Origin: Streptomyces sp. H39-S7
Lineage (GTDB): Bacteria > Actinomycetota > Actinomycetes > Streptomycetales > Streptomycetaceae
DNA length: 64,000 bases
Direction: 5' to 3'
NCBI RefSeq assembly: GCF_027158205.1
Contig: NZ_JAPVLU010000010.1
Coordinates: 158,959-222,958, forward strand
The notes under the pieces are model-generated. The model ran no database searches. It was not told where the DNA came from and was given only the letters and a program-made list of their open reading frames with translations. Positions 51,277 to 59,800 of this stretch are shown in pieces. Both the position numbers and the translations under genes were made by a program. Each line of letters begins with the position of its first letter. The first letter of the stretch is position 1.

Positions 51277-51822
51277 TCAATTCGAAAGAGATGTCGCATC
51301 GTTGCCCACGCTCGGGTGGAGTGCCAGGTCGGCGAGGGTGTGCAGCGGTTCGCCGGTCAGTCGTTGCACGGTCCAGCCGTCCTGTCCGAAGGCGCCGATG
51401 GAGCGGTAGAAGCCGATCGCGGGATCGTTCCAGTCCAGTACTGCCCATTCGAAGCGCTCGTAGCCGCGGGTGACGCAGATCGAGGCCAGTTCGGCCAGCA
51501 GTGCCTTGCCGTGGCCGCCGCCGCGCGCCTCGGGCCGTACGTACAGGTCCTCCAGGTAGACCCCGTGCGTACCCGTCCAGGTGGAGAAGTTCCGGAACCA
51601 CAGGGCGAATCCCACCGTGCGGTCCCCGGAGTTCGTCCTGGAATCCTCCGCGGATTCCGCTTCCGCGATCAGCGCGAAGACCGCCGGGTGCTCGCCGAAA
51701 AGGGCGTCGTGCAATTGCTCCGGCGTCGCGCGGGCCTCCTCCAGCGCCTTTTCGTACTCCGCGAGTTCGCGGATCATGGCGTGGATCGCCGGGACGTCGG
51801 CGGGGGTGGCGGCTCTGATCAT
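51277..51822 (-). CDS. GNAT-family N-acetyltransferase
   Basis: A 181-residue acetyltransferase. The acetyl-CoA site is VRPEARGGGHGKALLAELA; the preceding GVYLEDLYV strand and the WAVLDWNDPAIGFYRSIGA motif match the diamine/spermidine-acetyltransferase-like branch of GNATs. Substrate is not certain. The ATG at 51822 starts MIRAATPADVPAIH. The 180-nt spacer on its downstream side carries the ushX promoter region. Confidence 0.88.
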   Translation of the reverse strand: MIRAATPADVPAIHAMIRELAEYEKALEEARATPEQLHDALFGEHPAVFALIAEAESAEDSRTNSGDRTVGFALWFRNFSTWTGTHGVYLEDLYVRPEARGGGHGKALLAELASICVTRGYERFEWAVLDWNDPAIGFYRSIGAFGQDGWTVQRLTGEPLHTLADLALHPSVGNDATSLSN

Positions 51823-51911
51823 GAGCCAAGGTTACGTCGTCGCCGGCGGCGGGGGAGTGGCGCAGATCACCTCGAATTCGGCGACGGCCGGCACCCGTCA
51901 GGGCCGGCGTC

Positions 51912-52811
51912 TCATCCGGTCACGACGGCCGCGAGGCGGGTGCCGGGGGCAAAGGCGCCCTCGTCCGCCAGGGTGAACAGGCCGTGCAGCATCTTCGCCA
52001 CGTAGACGCGGTCCGGGACCAGGCCGTGCCGGACGGCGAAGTCCTCGGCGAAGGCGTCGAGCTCGGGGGTGGTGCGGGCGTAGCCGCCGTGGTGGAAGCG
52101 GTCGTCGAGCCGCCAGTCGCCCGTCCGGCCGCCGAACGCGTCCTCCTGCAGCCGCCGCACGGCGCCTTCGAGGAAGCCGCCCCTGAGCACCGGGAAGCCG
52201 ATCGCGCGCTGGCTCCCCTCCGCCAGTCCCGCGGCCAGCCCGGCGAGCGTGCCGCCGGTGCCGCAGGCGACCGCGACGACGTCCGCCGCGCCGCGCAGTT
52301 CCCCGCCCAGGTCGGCGCAGCCGCGGGCCGCCAGGGCGTTGCTGCCGCCCTCCGGCACCACGTAGCAGCGGCCGAAGCGCTCCCGCAGCTCCTCGACGAC
52401 GTCCGGCTCCGCCTTGCGGCGGTACGTGGTCCGGTCGATGAAGGCCAGCCGCATGCCATCGGCCGCGGCGCGGACCAGCGAGGCGTTCAGCGGGCGCGTG
52501 GCGAGCTCGTCGCCGCGTACGACGCCGACGGTCGAGAAGCCCAGCAGACGGCCGGCGGCGGCGGTCGCGCGCAGATGGTTGGAGTAGGCGCCGCCGAAGG
52601 TCAGCAGGGTGTCGTGACCGGCGTCGGCGGCGGCCTGGAGGTTGAGCCGCAGCTTGCGCCACTTGTTGCCCGGCAGGTCCGGATGGATCAGGTCGTCCCG
52701 CTTCAGCAGCAGCCGGACGCCGTGCCGCGCGAGCCGGTCGTCCTCGATCGCGACCAGCGGTGAGGGCAGCCGGGGTCGCAGTGCGTCGAGCGGCAGGCCG
52801 GTGGCGGTCAC
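51912..52811 (-). CDS. ACC deaminase/D-cysteine desulfhydrase family PLP enzyme
   Basis: A 299-residue fold-type II PLP enzyme. The cofactor lysine is in DLPGNKWRKLRLN, the phosphate loop is in VACGTGGTLAGLAAGL, and TFGGAYSNHLRATAAAG contacts the substrate. D-cysteine desulfhydrase and ACC deaminase share this fold; which one cannot be told, and related D-amino-acid enzymes are possible. The GTG start at 52811 begins MTATGLPLDAL. Divergent from the RpiR regulator gene, 129 nt away. Confidence 0.85.
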   Translation of the reverse strand: MTATGLPLDALRPRLPSPLVAIEDDRLARHGVRLLLKRDDLIHPDLPGNKWRKLRLNLQAAADAGHDTLLTFGGAYSNHLRATAAAGRLLGFSTVGVVRGDELATRPLNASLVRAAADGMRLAFIDRTTYRRKAEPDVVEELRERFGRCYVVPEGGSNALAARGCADLGGELRGAADVVAVACGTGGTLAGLAAGLAEGSQRAIGFPVLRGGFLEGAVRRLQEDAFGGRTGDWRLDDRFHHGGYARTTPELDAFAEDFAVRHGLVPDRVYVAKMLHGLFTLADEGAFAPGTRLAAVVTG

Positions 52812-52940
52812 CCCGTCATTGTCACCCGCACGGACGAGGTGGGCGGCTCGTGGGCGGCAAACCGCCGCAATGGCCTCAGAAGTCCCTCAGGGCACGGAAG
52901 AAGCTCCCGAAAAGGGCCGCCCCCGGTGCATTCTTCTCAG

Positions 52941-53894
52941 GTGAAGACGGACGGCACGAACGGCACAGACCCCTCCGGCGGCCCGGATCTGGAACGGGAG
53001 CGGGAGCGGGATTCCCCGCACTTCCCGCCGTCCCCGACCGGGCCAGGTGACGGGCTCGCCGCGACGGTACGCGGGCTGCTGCCCTCCCTCACGCCCGCCT
53101 CCGCACGCATAGCCCGGCTGATCGTCGAGGACCCCGCCCAGGTCGCCCGCAGCACCATCTCGGAACTGAGCGCGCTGGCGGGCACCAGCGACTCCTCGAT
53201 CGTCAGGACCGCCAGGGCGCTGGGCTTCTCGGGCTACCCCGAACTCCGGCTGGCGCTGGCCGCCTCGGCCGCCCGGCAGGCCCCCCGCTCGACCCTGACC
53301 TCGGGGATCACCCGGCAGGACTCACCCGCGGAGGTGATGGCGAAGCTGGTGCACACCGAGTCCCAGGCGGTCCTGGAGACCGAGACCCAGCTCGATCCCG
53401 GACAGCTGCTGGGCGCCGTGCTCGCGGTCTGCGGAGACGGCCAGCTGCACATCGCCGGCGTCGGCGCGTCCGGGCTGGTCGCCCAGGACCTGCACCAGAA
53501 ACTGCAGCGCATAGGGCGGCCCTGCCACGCCCACGGCGACTCCCAGTCCGCCCTGACGAGCGCGGTGCTGCTCGGGCCCGGTGACGTCTTCCTCGCCGTG
53601 TCGCACTCCGGCGAGAGCCGCGACGTCCTGGAGCCGCTGCGCCGGGCCGCCGACCAGGGCGCGACCACCGTCGTCATCACCAACCACCCGCAGTCGACCG
53701 CCGCCCGCCTCGCCGACTTCGTGCTGGCCTCGGCGGGCCGCGAGACCACCTTCCGGCCCGGCGCGATGGCCAGCCGGATCAGCCAACTGGTCGTCGTCGA
53801 CTGCCTCTTCGTCTGCGTGGCGCAGCGCACCTACGAGAAGTCCGACCATGCGCTGCGGGTCACGCACCAGGCCCTGGAGCACGACCGCTCCTGA
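52941..53894 (+). CDS. MurR/RpiR-family regulator with SIS domain
   Basis: A 317-residue regulator. After a charged N-terminal stretch (DLERERERDS), residues 45-120 form the RpiR helix-turn-helix (TISELSALAGTSDSSIVRTA and LGFSGYPELRLAL). The C-terminal SIS domain (about 165-300) has GVGASGLVAQDL and VSHSGESRDVLEPLR, and should bind a phosphosugar. GTG 52941 lacks a good ribosome site. Targets are unknown; the divergent PLP gene and cell-wall sugar genes are candidates. Confidence 0.87.
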   Translation: MKTDGTNGTDPSGGPDLERERERDSPHFPPSPTGPGDGLAATVRGLLPSLTPASARIARLIVEDPAQVARSTISELSALAGTSDSSIVRTARALGFSGYPELRLALAASAARQAPRSTLTSGITRQDSPAEVMAKLVHTESQAVLETETQLDPGQLLGAVLAVCGDGQLHIAGVGASGLVAQDLHQKLQRIGRPCHAHGDSQSALTSAVLLGPGDVFLAVSHSGESRDVLEPLRRAADQGATTVVITNHPQSTAARLADFVLASAGRETTFRPGAMASRISQLVVVDCLFVCVAQRTYEKSDHALRVTHQALEHDRS

Positions 53895-53918
53895 ACTCCC
53901 CGGCGCGGAACGCCGGAA

Positions 53919-53958
53919 CGCCCGTACCGGGTCCGCGAACGCGGACCGGGTACGGGCG
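53919..53958. terminator. bidirectional terminator after the RpiR gene
   Basis: CGCCCGTACC-GG-GTCCGCG pairs with CGCGGAC-CG-GGTACGGGCG, a stem of about 18 bp with a small loop, between convergent genes. Confidence 0.85.
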
Positions 53959-53998
53959 GACAGGTGTGTGACCGTGGTGTTGTCACAGGTGGTCGGTC

Positions 53999-54838
53999 TC
54001 AGCGGAAGGCGGCGACATTGCGGGCGGCCCAGTCGGCGAAGGGGCGCGGGGCGCGGCCGAGGACCTGCTGGACGTCCGGGCTGATGCGCAGCTCGGCCGG
54101 GTTCGGGGAGCCCAGGATGTCCAGGGTGTCGTTCGCGAGCTCTGCCGGCATGCTCCGGGTCATCGCGGCGGCGGCCTCGTCGCGGGTGAGTTCGTGGAAC
54201 CTCACCGGCGAGCCCAGCGCGGCGGCGAGGGCCGCCGCCTGACCGCGCGGAGTGATCACCTCCGGTCCGGTCAGTTCGTACACGCTGCCGGTGTGCCGGT
54301 CTTCCAGCAGGCAGGCCGCCGCGACCTCGGCGATGTCCGCCGGGTCGATGATCGGCACCCCGACGTCGCCGAAGGGCGCGGCGACGACCTGTTGGGTGCG
54401 CACGGACTCCGCCCACCACAGGGCATTGGAGGCGAAGCCGCCCGGCCGCAGGATGGTCCACTCCAGGCCGGACTCCCGCAGCACGTCCTCCAGTGCGCGC
54501 ATCGCGATCCGCGTGCGGCCGGAAGGCCTGGTCACCACGCCCAGCGTGGAGAGCAGGACGACCCGGCGGACCCCGGCGGCCGCAGCCTCGCTGATGATGT
54601 CGGCAGGATTGGCTCCAATGGCGTGCAGGTCGCCGGACAGCAGCAGGAACAGCGCCTTCGCCCCGGCCAGTGCGGGCTTGAGGCCGGCCGGCTCGGCCAG
54701 GTCGGCCACCATGTGGCGGACGCCGTCGGGCACGGCCGCCGCGTTCCGCGACACCGCCGTCACCTGCTGCCCCGCCTCGGCCAGTGCCTGCGTCAACGGC
54801 CGGCCGATATTGCCGGTAGCCCCGGTTACCACGATCAT
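53999..54838 (-). CDS. NmrA-like NAD(P)-binding protein (QOR2-like)
   Basis: A 279-residue atypical short-chain Rossmann protein. The N-terminus MIVVTGATGNIGRPLTQALA is the NAD(P) site, and VVLLSTLGVV with WTILRPGGFASNALWWA follows the NmrA/quinone-oxidoreductase type 2 pattern. No clear YxxxK. Its partner is a divergent HxlR regulator with an AT-rich shared promoter, a common arrangement for quinone or electrophile response. Exact reaction unknown. Confidence 0.85.
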   Translation of the reverse strand: MIVVTGATGNIGRPLTQALAEAGQQVTAVSRNAAAVPDGVRHMVADLAEPAGLKPALAGAKALFLLLSGDLHAIGANPADIISEAAAAGVRRVVLLSTLGVVTRPSGRTRIAMRALEDVLRESGLEWTILRPGGFASNALWWAESVRTQQVVAAPFGDVGVPIIDPADIAEVAAACLLEDRHTGSVYELTGPEVITPRGQAAALAAALGSPVRFHELTRDEAAAAMTRSMPAELANDTLDILGSPNPAELRISPDVQQVLGRAPRPFADWAARNVAAFR

Positions 54839-54888
54839 GATGAGCTCCTCGTCGTAGGTCCTCTGTGGCCCTGACGTTAGGAGCGCGG

Positions 54889-54910
54889 CTAACTTTTAGT
54901 AAGGACATAC
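54889..54910. promoter_or_regulatory. AT-rich operator candidate between NmrA and HxlR genes
   Basis: The stretch TAACTTTTAGTAAGGACATA stands out from the GC-rich background and holds the near-palindrome CTTTTAGTAAG, like sites known for HxlR/QorR regulators. Confidence 0.5.
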
Positions 54911-54929
54911 CCCGAGGTAAGCTCATGAC

Positions 54930-55301
54930 ATGACGGGAAGCGTGCAGCCCAGGCAGGCCGAGGTTCCGCAGCGGTATGACGTGTTTCACACCGACTGCCT
55001 CGCGCGCGACGTGGTCGACCATGTGACCAGCAGGTGGGGCGTCTGGGTGCTGATCTCTCTGCGGAGCAACAGTCTCCGGTTCTACGAGCTGCGCGAGAGC
55101 ATCCAGGGCATCAGCGAGAAGATGCTCGCCCAGACGCTGCGCGCGCTGGTGCAGGACGGCCTGGTCTGGCGGGAGGTCGAGCCGACGACGCCGCCTCAGG
55201 TCACCTACGGGCTGACCGAGTTCGGCCGGGAGGTCGGCGAGCCGCTCACGGAGCTGTTCGACCGGATCACACGGCGGCTGTCGCCGAACGGCGAGGGTTA
55301 G
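54930..55301 (+). CDS. HxlR-family transcriptional regulator
   Basis: A 123-residue winged-helix regulator. The core YDVFHTDCLARDVVDHV carries a cysteine in the position that senses electrophiles or oxidants in several HxlR proteins, and WGVWVLISLRSNSLRFYELRE with ISEKMLAQTLRALVQDG make the DNA-binding part. It is divergent from the NmrA-like gene, which it most likely controls. The ATG at 54930 is one of two overlapping ATGs; the other stops after two codons. Confidence 0.9.
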   Translation: MTGSVQPRQAEVPQRYDVFHTDCLARDVVDHVTSRWGVWVLISLRSNSLRFYELRESIQGISEKMLAQTLRALVQDGLVWREVEPTTPPQVTYGLTEFGREVGEPLTELFDRITRRLSPNGEG

Positions 55302-55306
55302 ACGAA

Positions 55307-55412
55307 CGCACCCGGCCCGTCATGGACTCCGTGCTGGAATCCCTGCGGACCGGGTGCGGACGGTTGACCTGTGTCGGTGGTGTCGTCGCAGGTCGAAAGG
55401 CCTAAAAGAGCA
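55307..55412 (-). ncRNA. sodN 3'UTR; probable s-SodF small RNA
   Basis: The 3'UTR of sodN runs about 106 nt from the stop to a large hairpin (CGCACCCGG with CCGGGTGCG, 55307-55358). In S. coelicolor a stable sRNA of about 90 nt, s-SodF, is cut from this 3'UTR and silences the iron superoxide dismutase mRNA when nickel is present. Position and length fit; complementarity to sodF cannot be checked here. The hairpin can also end the convergent HxlR gene. Confidence 0.5.
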
Positions 55413-55808
55413 TCAGGCCTTCTTGGTCTCCCAGAAGATGGTGTCGATCCGGGCGATCAGCTCGAGGAGCTTCTCGCCCGTCTTCGGGTCGTTCGACGCC
55501 TTGGCAGCACTGCCTGCCTTGAGGGCGTCGTTGATGAGCTGGTGCAGCTCGGGGTACTTCTCGAAGTGCGGCGGCTTGAAGTAGTCGCTCCACAGCACCG
55601 AGATGTGGTGCTTGGCGAGCTCCGCGCGCTGCTCCTTGATGATGATCGCCCGGGTCCGGAAGTCCGGGTCCTCGTTGGCCTGGTACTTCTCCTGGACGGC
55701 CTTGACCGACTCGGCCTCGATGCGGGCCTGGGCCGGGTCGTATACGCCGCAGGGCAGGTCGCAGTGGGCGCTGACCTTGACCTTGGGCGCGAACAGGCGA
55801 GAGAACAT
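55413..55808 (-). CDS. sodN: nickel superoxide dismutase
   Basis: A 131-residue Ni-SOD precursor that removes superoxide. The 14-residue propeptide MFSRLFAPKVKVSA precedes the nickel hook HCDLPCGVY (His1, Cys2, Cys6 after cleavage), which gives all metal ligands. The rest is the four-helix body (LWSDYFKPPHFEKYPELH). The ATG at 55808 is fixed by the propeptide. The maturation protease gene sodX is divergent, 140 nt away. Confidence 0.97.
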   Translation of the reverse strand: MFSRLFAPKVKVSAHCDLPCGVYDPAQARIEAESVKAVQEKYQANEDPDFRTRAIIIKEQRAELAKHHISVLWSDYFKPPHFEKYPELHQLINDALKAGSAAKASNDPKTGEKLLELIARIDTIFWETKKA

Positions 55809-55948
55809 GGCTGTCCTTCCTTGTGATCGTCTTTCCAGGTGGGAGATTACTCCCTAGGAGAGTCGTTTTCTCGGGTGCCCCATGTGGCTTAGGACAAAAG
55901 TCTGGTGTCACCCTGGGGCTGGTGGAGGAAGGGACGAGGAGGCACAGC

Positions 55949-56371
55949 ATGCGGGAGCGGCGAGTCCGGCGGGGCTACGCGGTCGAGGTGACCGGCCCTT
56001 CGATGGTCCCGACGCTGTACGAGGGCGATCGGCTGTTCGTGCGAGACGTGAGCGGTCCGGCCGACGTCCGGGAGGGTGACGTCGTGATCCTGCGGCACCC
56101 GTTGCAGCAGGATCTGCTCATCGTGAAGCGGGCGGTCGAGCGCCGTGAGGGCGGCTGGTGGGTGCTGGCCGACAACCCGTTCGGGTCGGTCGCGGACAGC
56201 AGCGTGTTCGGCACGGTGCCGGACGAGCTGGTGCTCGCCCGGGCCCTGGTGCGGTTCCGGCCGCCGCGGGAGCTTCAGAGGTCGGTGGCGGGGGTGCTGT
56301 CGTGGGCGGCGTCCTGTGTGCGGCCGCTGAGCGCGGACCGTTCGTTCTCCAGGCGCTTGCGGGCGCGGTAG
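55949..56371 (+). CDS. sodX: SodX, nickel superoxide dismutase maturation protease
   Basis: A 140-residue S24/S26-type signal peptidase-like enzyme that removes the SodN propeptide. Ser is in VTGPSMVPTLYEGD, the catalytic lysine in LLIVKRAVERREG, and DNPFGSVADSSVFG is the family's third box. There is no hydrophobic N-terminal anchor, so it should act in the cytoplasm on SodN. The ATG at 55949 has GAGGAGG upstream. Its last 97 nt overlap the convergent CGNR-like gene. Confidence 0.93.
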   Translation: MRERRVRRGYAVEVTGPSMVPTLYEGDRLFVRDVSGPADVREGDVVILRHPLQQDLLIVKRAVERREGGWWVLADNPFGSVADSSVFGTVPDELVLARALVRFRPPRELQRSVAGVLSWAASCVRPLSADRSFSRRLRAR

Positions 56372-56904
56372 GCCGCGACGTTCGCGCGGGTCGCGCAGCG
56401 GTCGGAGCAGTAGCGCCGGGACCGGTTGGTCGATGTGTCGACATAGGCGTTGCGGCAGGGGGCGGCCTCGCAGATGCCGAGCCGGTCCACGCCGAGTTCG
56501 GTCAGCTGGAAGGCCAGCCCCATGCAGGCGGTGGCGGCGTATCCGGCGGTGGCGGTCGCGGCGTGGTCGGCGAGGTGCATGTGCCAGTCCGGGCGGCCCG
56601 TCTCGTCGAGGTGCTCGTGCCCGGAGATCTGCGGGCTGACGGGGAACTCCAGCAGCAGCGCGTTGAGCAGGTCCACCGCGCGTACCTCGTCGCCCTCGTC
56701 GGCGGCCTCGAAGACCCCGCGCAGCCGGGTGCGCACGGCGCGCAGCCGGGGCACGTCGGCGTCGGTGCTGCGCGCGGCGGCCTGGGTGCTGGTGCCGAAG
56801 AGCGCACGGACGGCGTCGACCCCGCTGAGGCCGTCCGTCCCGCGTTCCGGCTCCTCGCTGTTCACCAGGCGCACGGCGTAGTCCGAGTAGTAGGCCAGTT
56901 CCAC
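56275..56904 (-). CDS. CGNR zinc finger-like regulator (ABATE domain)
   Basis: A 209-residue protein with an N-terminal helical stress-sensing (ABATE-like) domain from YYSDYAVRLVNSEEPERG and a C-terminal zinc-finger-like motif. The finger reads CEAAPCRNAYVDTSTN then RYCSDRCATRANVAAYRAR. Two Cys pairs are conserved, but the name-giving CGNR is CATR. Its final residues overlap sodX on the other strand. Targets unknown; a transcriptional role is assumed from the family. Confidence 0.82.
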   Translation of the reverse strand: MELAYYSDYAVRLVNSEEPERGTDGLSGVDAVRALFGTSTQAAARSTDADVPRLRAVRTRLRGVFEAADEGDEVRAVDLLNALLLEFPVSPQISGHEHLDETGRPDWHMHLADHAATATAGYAATACMGLAFQLTELGVDRLGICEAAPCRNAYVDTSTNRSRRYCSDRCATRANVAAYRARKRLENERSALSGRTQDAAHDSTPATDL

Positions 56905-57038
56905 GTGTGATCCTTACCCGTGCGTTCTAGGCTCAGTAATGACCGAGGTAGCTATCAGGGTATTACGGCTCGGTGAACGGCGATGACGGTACGCCGACGC
57001 CGCCGACGACGGCGCCGTCCACGCGCGCCGCGGACAGG

Positions 57039-57079
57039 CCGAGGCCGGACGGCCGGGCTTCTCGCCCGGCCGTCCGGCC
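57039..57079. terminator. terminator of the amino-acid ABC operon
   Basis: GAGGCCGGACGGCCGGGC pairs perfectly with GCCCGGCCGTCCGGCCTC, loop TTCTC, 14 nt after the ATPase gene on the minus strand. Confidence 0.9.
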
Positions 57080-57092
57080 TCGTCCCTTCGGG

Positions 57093-57860
57093 TCACAGCA
57101 CCTTGGACAGGAATGCCTTGGTGCGCTCGTGCTGCGGGTTGTTCAGGACGTCGCGGGGGCTTCCCGCCTCGACGACGATGCCGTCGTCCATGAAGACCAG
57201 TGCGTCGCCCACCTCGCGGGCGAAGCCCATCTCATGGGTGACGACGATCATCGTCATGCCGTCCTCGGCGAGACCCCGCATGACGTCGAGGACGTCGCCG
57301 ACGAGCTCCGGGTCGAGGGCCGAGGTCGGCTCGTCGAAGAGCATCAGCTTCGGCTCCATCGCCAGCGCGCGGGCGATGGCCACCCGCTGCTGCTGCCCGC
57401 CGGACAGCTGCGACGGGTAGTTGGCCGCCTTGTCGGCCAGGCCGACCCGGTCCAGCAGACGTTCCGCGCGGGCCCGGGCGGTCGCCTTCGACTCGCCCTT
57501 GACCTGCATGGGGGCTTCCATGACGTTCTCGATCGCCGTCATGTGCGGGAAGAGGTTGAAGCGCTGGAACACCATGCCGATGTCCCGCCGCTTCGCCGCG
57601 ACCTCGCTGTCCTTCAGCTCGTAGAGCTTGTCGCCCTTCTGCCGGTAGCCGACCAGCTCGCCGTCGACCCACAGGCGGCCGGCGTTGATCTGCTCCAGGT
57701 GGTTGATGCACCGCAGGAAGGTGGACTTGCCCGAGCCGGACGGGCCGACGAGGCAGAACACCTCGCGCGGCGCGACCTCCAGCTCGATCCCCTTGAGGAT
57801 GTGCGCCAGGCCGAAGGACTTGTGCACGGCCTCGGCCTTGACCATGGGCTGAACGGTCAT
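57093..57860 (-). CDS. amino-acid ABC transporter ATPase (GlnQ/GluA type)
   Basis: A 255-residue ABC ATPase of the polar amino-acid class. Walker A is [13 protein letters not shown], the signature [15 protein letters not shown], Walker [13 protein letters not shown], and the H-loop IVVTHEMGF. It has no regulatory extension. The ATG at 57860 overlaps the stop of the permease (ATGA). It is the last of the three-gene import operon; substrate most likely glutamate, glutamine or another polar amino acid. Confidence 0.94.
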   Translation of the reverse strand: MTVQPMVKAEAVHKSFGLAHILKGIELEVAPREVFCLVGPSGSGKSTFLRCINHLEQINAGRLWVDGELVGYRQKGDKLYELKDSEVAAKRRDIGMVFQRFNLFPHMTAIENVMEAPMQVKGESKATARARAERLLDRVGLADKAANYPSQLSGGQQQRVAIARALAMEPKLMLFDEPTSALDPELVGDVLDVMRGLAEDGMTMIVVTHEMGFAREVGDALVFMDDGIVVEAGSPRDVLNNPQHERTKAFLSKVL

Positions 57861-58813
57861 CGGGCCACCTCCGGACGGCGCAGCGTGCTGAGATTCGCCT
57901 TGATCTTCTGCCACGGGGTGAGCGGCAGACTCCGCAGCGAGCCCCGGGCGAAGCGGCGCTCCAGGTAGTACTGGCCAACGCTGAACACGCTGGTCAGGGC
58001 GAGGTACCAGATGGACGCGACGAAGAACATCTCCATGGTCGCGAAGGAGCTCGCGGCGATGTCCTGGGCGCTGCGCAGCAGGTCCTGGTACTGGACGGCG
58101 ACGACCAGCGAGGACGTCTTGAGCATGTTGATGAACTCGTTGCCGGACGGCGGAATGATCACCCGCATGGCCTGCGGAAGCACCACGCGGCGCATCGTCT
58201 GGCCCTGCTTCATGCCCAGCGCGTGCGACGCCTCGGTCTGGCCCTCGTCGACCGACTGGATGCCGGCGCGCACGATCTCGGCCATGTAGGCGCCCTCGTT
58301 CAGACCGAGCCCCAGCAGGGCGGCCACGAACGGGGTCATGACCTCGACCATGTTGTTCTTGTAGATCGGGCCGAGGTTCAGCACCGGGAAGATCAGCGCC
58401 AGGTTGAACCAGATGAGCAGCTGCACATAGACCGGGGTGCCGCGGAAGAACCAGATGTAGAGCCAGGCGACGCCGCCCGTCACCGGGTTCTTGGAGAGCC
58501 GCATGACGGCGAAGAGCACGCCCAGCAGCAGACCCATCAGCATCGACAGGACGCTGATGAGGACGGTGTGCCACAGGCCGGTCAGGATGGAGTGGTCGAA
58601 CAGCTTCTCCGGCACGGTCGCCCAGCGCACGTCGCCCTGGGAGAACGAGTACACGAGCCCGAGCAGCACGGCCACGACCACGACAGCGCTCACCCAGCGC
58701 CCGTAGTGGCGTACGGGGATCGCCCGGATAGCCTCCGCCGGGACCGCGGTGGCGGTCCCGGCCGACCCGCTCGGCGGAGCGTCGGCGGGTTCCTTCTCGA
58801 ATTTGTCAGTCAC
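57857..58813 (-). CDS. amino-acid ABC transporter permease
   Basis: A 318-residue permease of the HisM/GlnP family with about five core helices after an N-terminal soluble stretch and one helix. The family loop [21 protein letters not shown], here shown as [14 protein letters not shown], faces the ATPase. The C-terminus [16 protein letters not shown] is cytoplasmic. GTG 58813 is 30 nt after the binding-protein stop. As only one permease gene is present, a homodimer is likely. Confidence 0.92.
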   Translation of the reverse strand: MTDKFEKEPADAPPSGSAGTATAVPAEAIRAIPVRHYGRWVSAVVVVAVLLGLVYSFSQGDVRWATVPEKLFDHSILTGLWHTVLISVLSMLMGLLLGVLFAVMRLSKNPVTGGVAWLYIWFFRGTPVYVQLLIWFNLALIFPVLNLGPIYKNNMVEVMTPFVAALLGLGLNEGAYMAEIVRAGIQSVDEGQTEASHALGMKQGQTMRRVVLPQAMRVIIPPSGNEFINMLKTSSLVVAVQYQDLLRSAQDIAASSFATMEMFFVASIWYLALTSVFSVGQYYLERRFARGSLRSLPLTPWQKIKANLSTLRRPEVAR

Positions 58814-58843
58814 GGTGACTGCCCTTCAGTGGAGCGCGTGGGG

Positions 58844-59800
58844 TCAGGATCCGCTGTTGATCGCGGCCTTGATGATCGCGCCGTCGCCGGCGCCCCACTT
58901 GTCGAGGGCTGCCTTGTACGTGCCGTCGGCGATGATCGCGTCCATCGCCAGCTTGAGGGCGTCTCGCAGCTGCGTGTTGCTCTTGTCCACGGCGATGCCG
59001 AACGGCCCGGCGTCGGACTTGTTGGCCACGGACTCGAAGTCGTTGCCGCCACCCGCGGTCTTGGCGATGTACGCGGCGACCGGGGAGTCGTTGAGGTCAG
59101 CGACGGCTCCGCCGGCCTTGACGCGGGTCTGGGCCTCGGCGTCGGTCGGGAAGGACTCGATGGAGATCGCCGACTTGCCGCCGGTCGTGCACTTCTTCGA
59201 GAGGTCCTTGGCAGCCTGCTCGAACGTCGTACCGCGCTGGACGGCGAGCTTCTTGCCGCACAGGTCGTCGACGGAGGTGATGTGCTCCGGGTTGCCCTTC
59301 TTGACCAGGATGCCGGTGCTCGCGGTGAAGTAGTCGACGAAGTCGACGCCCTTACCGGTCTTCTGCCCCTTGTCGTCCAGGCCCTCCTGGCGGGCCTTGG
59401 TGTCGCTCACGGAGGACATGACGAGGTTGTAGCGGCCGGTCTGCATCGCGGCGAGGAGGCCGTCGAAGGTGCCGCTGGTGAACTTGAACGTCACGCCGAG
59501 CTGCTTGCCGAGTGCGGCGGCCACGTCGGGGTCGACGCCGACGATGGTGCCGCCCTGCTTCAGCTCCATCGGGGCGTACGTTGCGTCCGTGCCGACGGTG
59601 ATGACGCCGGCGTCCTGGATCGTCTTGGGCAGCTTGCTGAAGAGCGGAGCGCTGTTCCCCTTCGTCGAGGTGTCGCTGCCGCTGTCCTTCTTGGTCTGGT
59701 CGCCACAGCCGCTGAGCAGCAGGGTGCCCGCGACCGCGATCGCGCCGACCGCTGTGATCCGAGAGGTGGCGGTCGAGCGAAGGGTGGTGCGTGCGGTCAT
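58844..59800 (-). CDS. amino-acid ABC transporter solute-binding lipoprotein
   Basis: A 318-residue family 3 binding protein. The signal peptide ends in the lipobox LLLSGCGDQ, so the protein is lipid-anchored at the cell surface. The mature start TIQDAGVITVGTDATYAP is the classic family 3 N-terminus, and DLCGKKLAVQRGTTFEQAA follows. ATG 59800 has GGAGGA upstream. It heads the import operon; ligand is unknown. Confidence 0.93.
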   Translation of the reverse strand: MTARTTLRSTATSRITAVGAIAVAGTLLLSGCGDQTKKDSGSDTSTKGNSAPLFSKLPKTIQDAGVITVGTDATYAPMELKQGGTIVGVDPDVAAALGKQLGVTFKFTSGTFDGLLAAMQTGRYNLVMSSVSDTKARQEGLDDKGQKTGKGVDFVDYFTASTGILVKKGNPEHITSVDDLCGKKLAVQRGTTFEQAAKDLSKKCTTGGKSAISIESFPTDAEAQTRVKAGGAVADLNDSPVAAYIAKTAGGGNDFESVANKSDAGPFGIAVDKSNTQLRDALKLAMDAIIADGTYKAALDKWGAGDGAIIKAAINSGS

